Part shown: positions 63,785-64,000 of the stretch, one piece after another
Position numbering within the stretch: the first letter of the stretch is position 1
Layout: each line of letters opens with the position of its first letter
From: Nepenthes gracilis
Taxonomy: Eukaryota; Streptophyta; Magnoliopsida; Caryophyllales; Nepenthaceae
Assembly: GCA_033239525.1 (NCBI GenBank)
Contig: BSYO01000033.1
Coordinates: forward strand, 13,922,901 to 13,986,900
Reading direction: 5' to 3'
DNA length: 64,000 bases
The notes under the pieces: generated by a model
What the model saw: only the letters and a program-made list of their open reading frames with translations
Database searches by the model: none
What the model was told of the DNA's origin: nothing
Position numbers and translations under genes: made by a program

Positions 63785-64000
63785 TGATACGTTGTGGAAC
63801 CAAACTTTGAATGGATTCAAGTTACGTTGATTGTTGTATCCAACTTACTAAAACAAATGAGTGGTTAAGTGCCGACAGGATGTTATCCCACCGAAAACAC
63901 TCAGATGTTCAAGTCAGTAAAACTGCCTTCCAAGAATCGAGAATGTAAGGAAAAGAGAAGAATAAGGAGAAAATAGAGTATTTGTGGTGACGATTTGGCT
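63785..64000 (-). repeat. Tat LTR of element C, right copy (partial)
   Basis: TGATACGTTGTGG onward. Aligns with 51,585-51,840 with many substitutions and a ~28-bp gap. The U5 motif is at 63,898-63,917, diverged. Continues beyond the window. Confidence 0.85.

Larger units (their letters stand above)
51585..64000 (-). mobile_element. Tat element C (gag-pol on minus strand), runs off the window
   Basis: Left LTR at 51,585-52,613 (3' LTR in element terms), then aORF C (plus), the diverged 36-bp minisatellite, and integrase, aRNH, RNase H, RT, protease and gag on the minus strand. A primer-site motif and the first 216 bp of the other LTR complete it. The aRNH domain and convergent aORF place it in the Tat lineage. 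The solo LTR I splits the aRNH. The visible parts of the two LTRs differ by many substitutions and a ~28-bp gap, so the insertion is old. Confidence 0.9.

Overview
The window looks like nuclear DNA of a flowering plant, probably a eudicot, from a repeat-rich and gene-poor region. The evidence is one intronless P-class PPR gene with many 35-residue repeats, typical plant Ty3/gypsy lineages (Tat and Tekay/Del-type chromovirus), a Ty1/copia relic, and nested LTR elements with 5-bp target-site duplications (TSDs). I see no bacterial, organellar or rRNA/tRNA signal. Apart from the PPR gene, every coding region I can support belongs to a decayed retrotransposon. Species cannot be named.

Layout. (1) 1-754: a TTGAC-rich fragment, then an AT-rich ~105-bp tandem array. 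(2) 755-23,011: a 22-kb composite Tat insertion inside that array, bounded by a perfect 5-bp duplication. It contains four Tat LTRs (L1-L4) and two Tat halves in mirror orientation (4.7-10.2 kb and 11.0-16.3 kb). Each half has integrase remnants, a 36-bp minisatellite, an oppositely directed accessory gene (aORF) and an LTR. A Tekay/Del-type chromovirus (D) lies at 16.3-22.3 kb. (3) 23,012-23,360: the array resumes, followed by the PPR gene (23,446-25,170). (4) 25.9-26.2 kb: a copia RT relic. (5) 26.3-39.5 kb: a Tat LTR and 3' region (K) split by an element with unusually long (~4 kb) LTRs (J) and by a solo LTR (E). (6) 39.5-51.2 kb: decayed chromovirus pieces (F, F2, G, H) with minisatellites. 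(7) 51,585 to beyond the window: a more complete Tat element (C) whose gag-pol reads on the minus strand. It is interrupted by a solo LTR (I), and its second LTR is cut by the window edge.

The Tat elements have gag-PR-RT-RNase H-aRNH-IN on one strand. Convergent to it, between pol and the 3' LTR, lies a separate accessory gene resembling the plant family Pfam calls 'putative gypsy type transposon' (PF04195). In three diverged copies this gene keeps the same layout: TTGACC- and CACGTG-containing upstream DNA, exon 1, one short intron, a coiled-coil exon 2, and an AATAAA signal. It looks like an independent spliced transcription unit carried antisense by the retrotransposon, and is the most interesting system here. 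The Tat LTRs and leaders are also full of TTGAC (W-box) motifs, suggesting WRKY-linked, stress-responsive control (inference).

All element genes carry stops, frameshifts or deletions, many explained by C-to-T or G-to-A changes, as expected of old methylated repeats. Nested boundaries and the TSDs of J (TGCTT), E (GTTTT), I (CCAGT/CCACT) and the 22-kb composite (ATAAC) allow a partial relative order of insertion.
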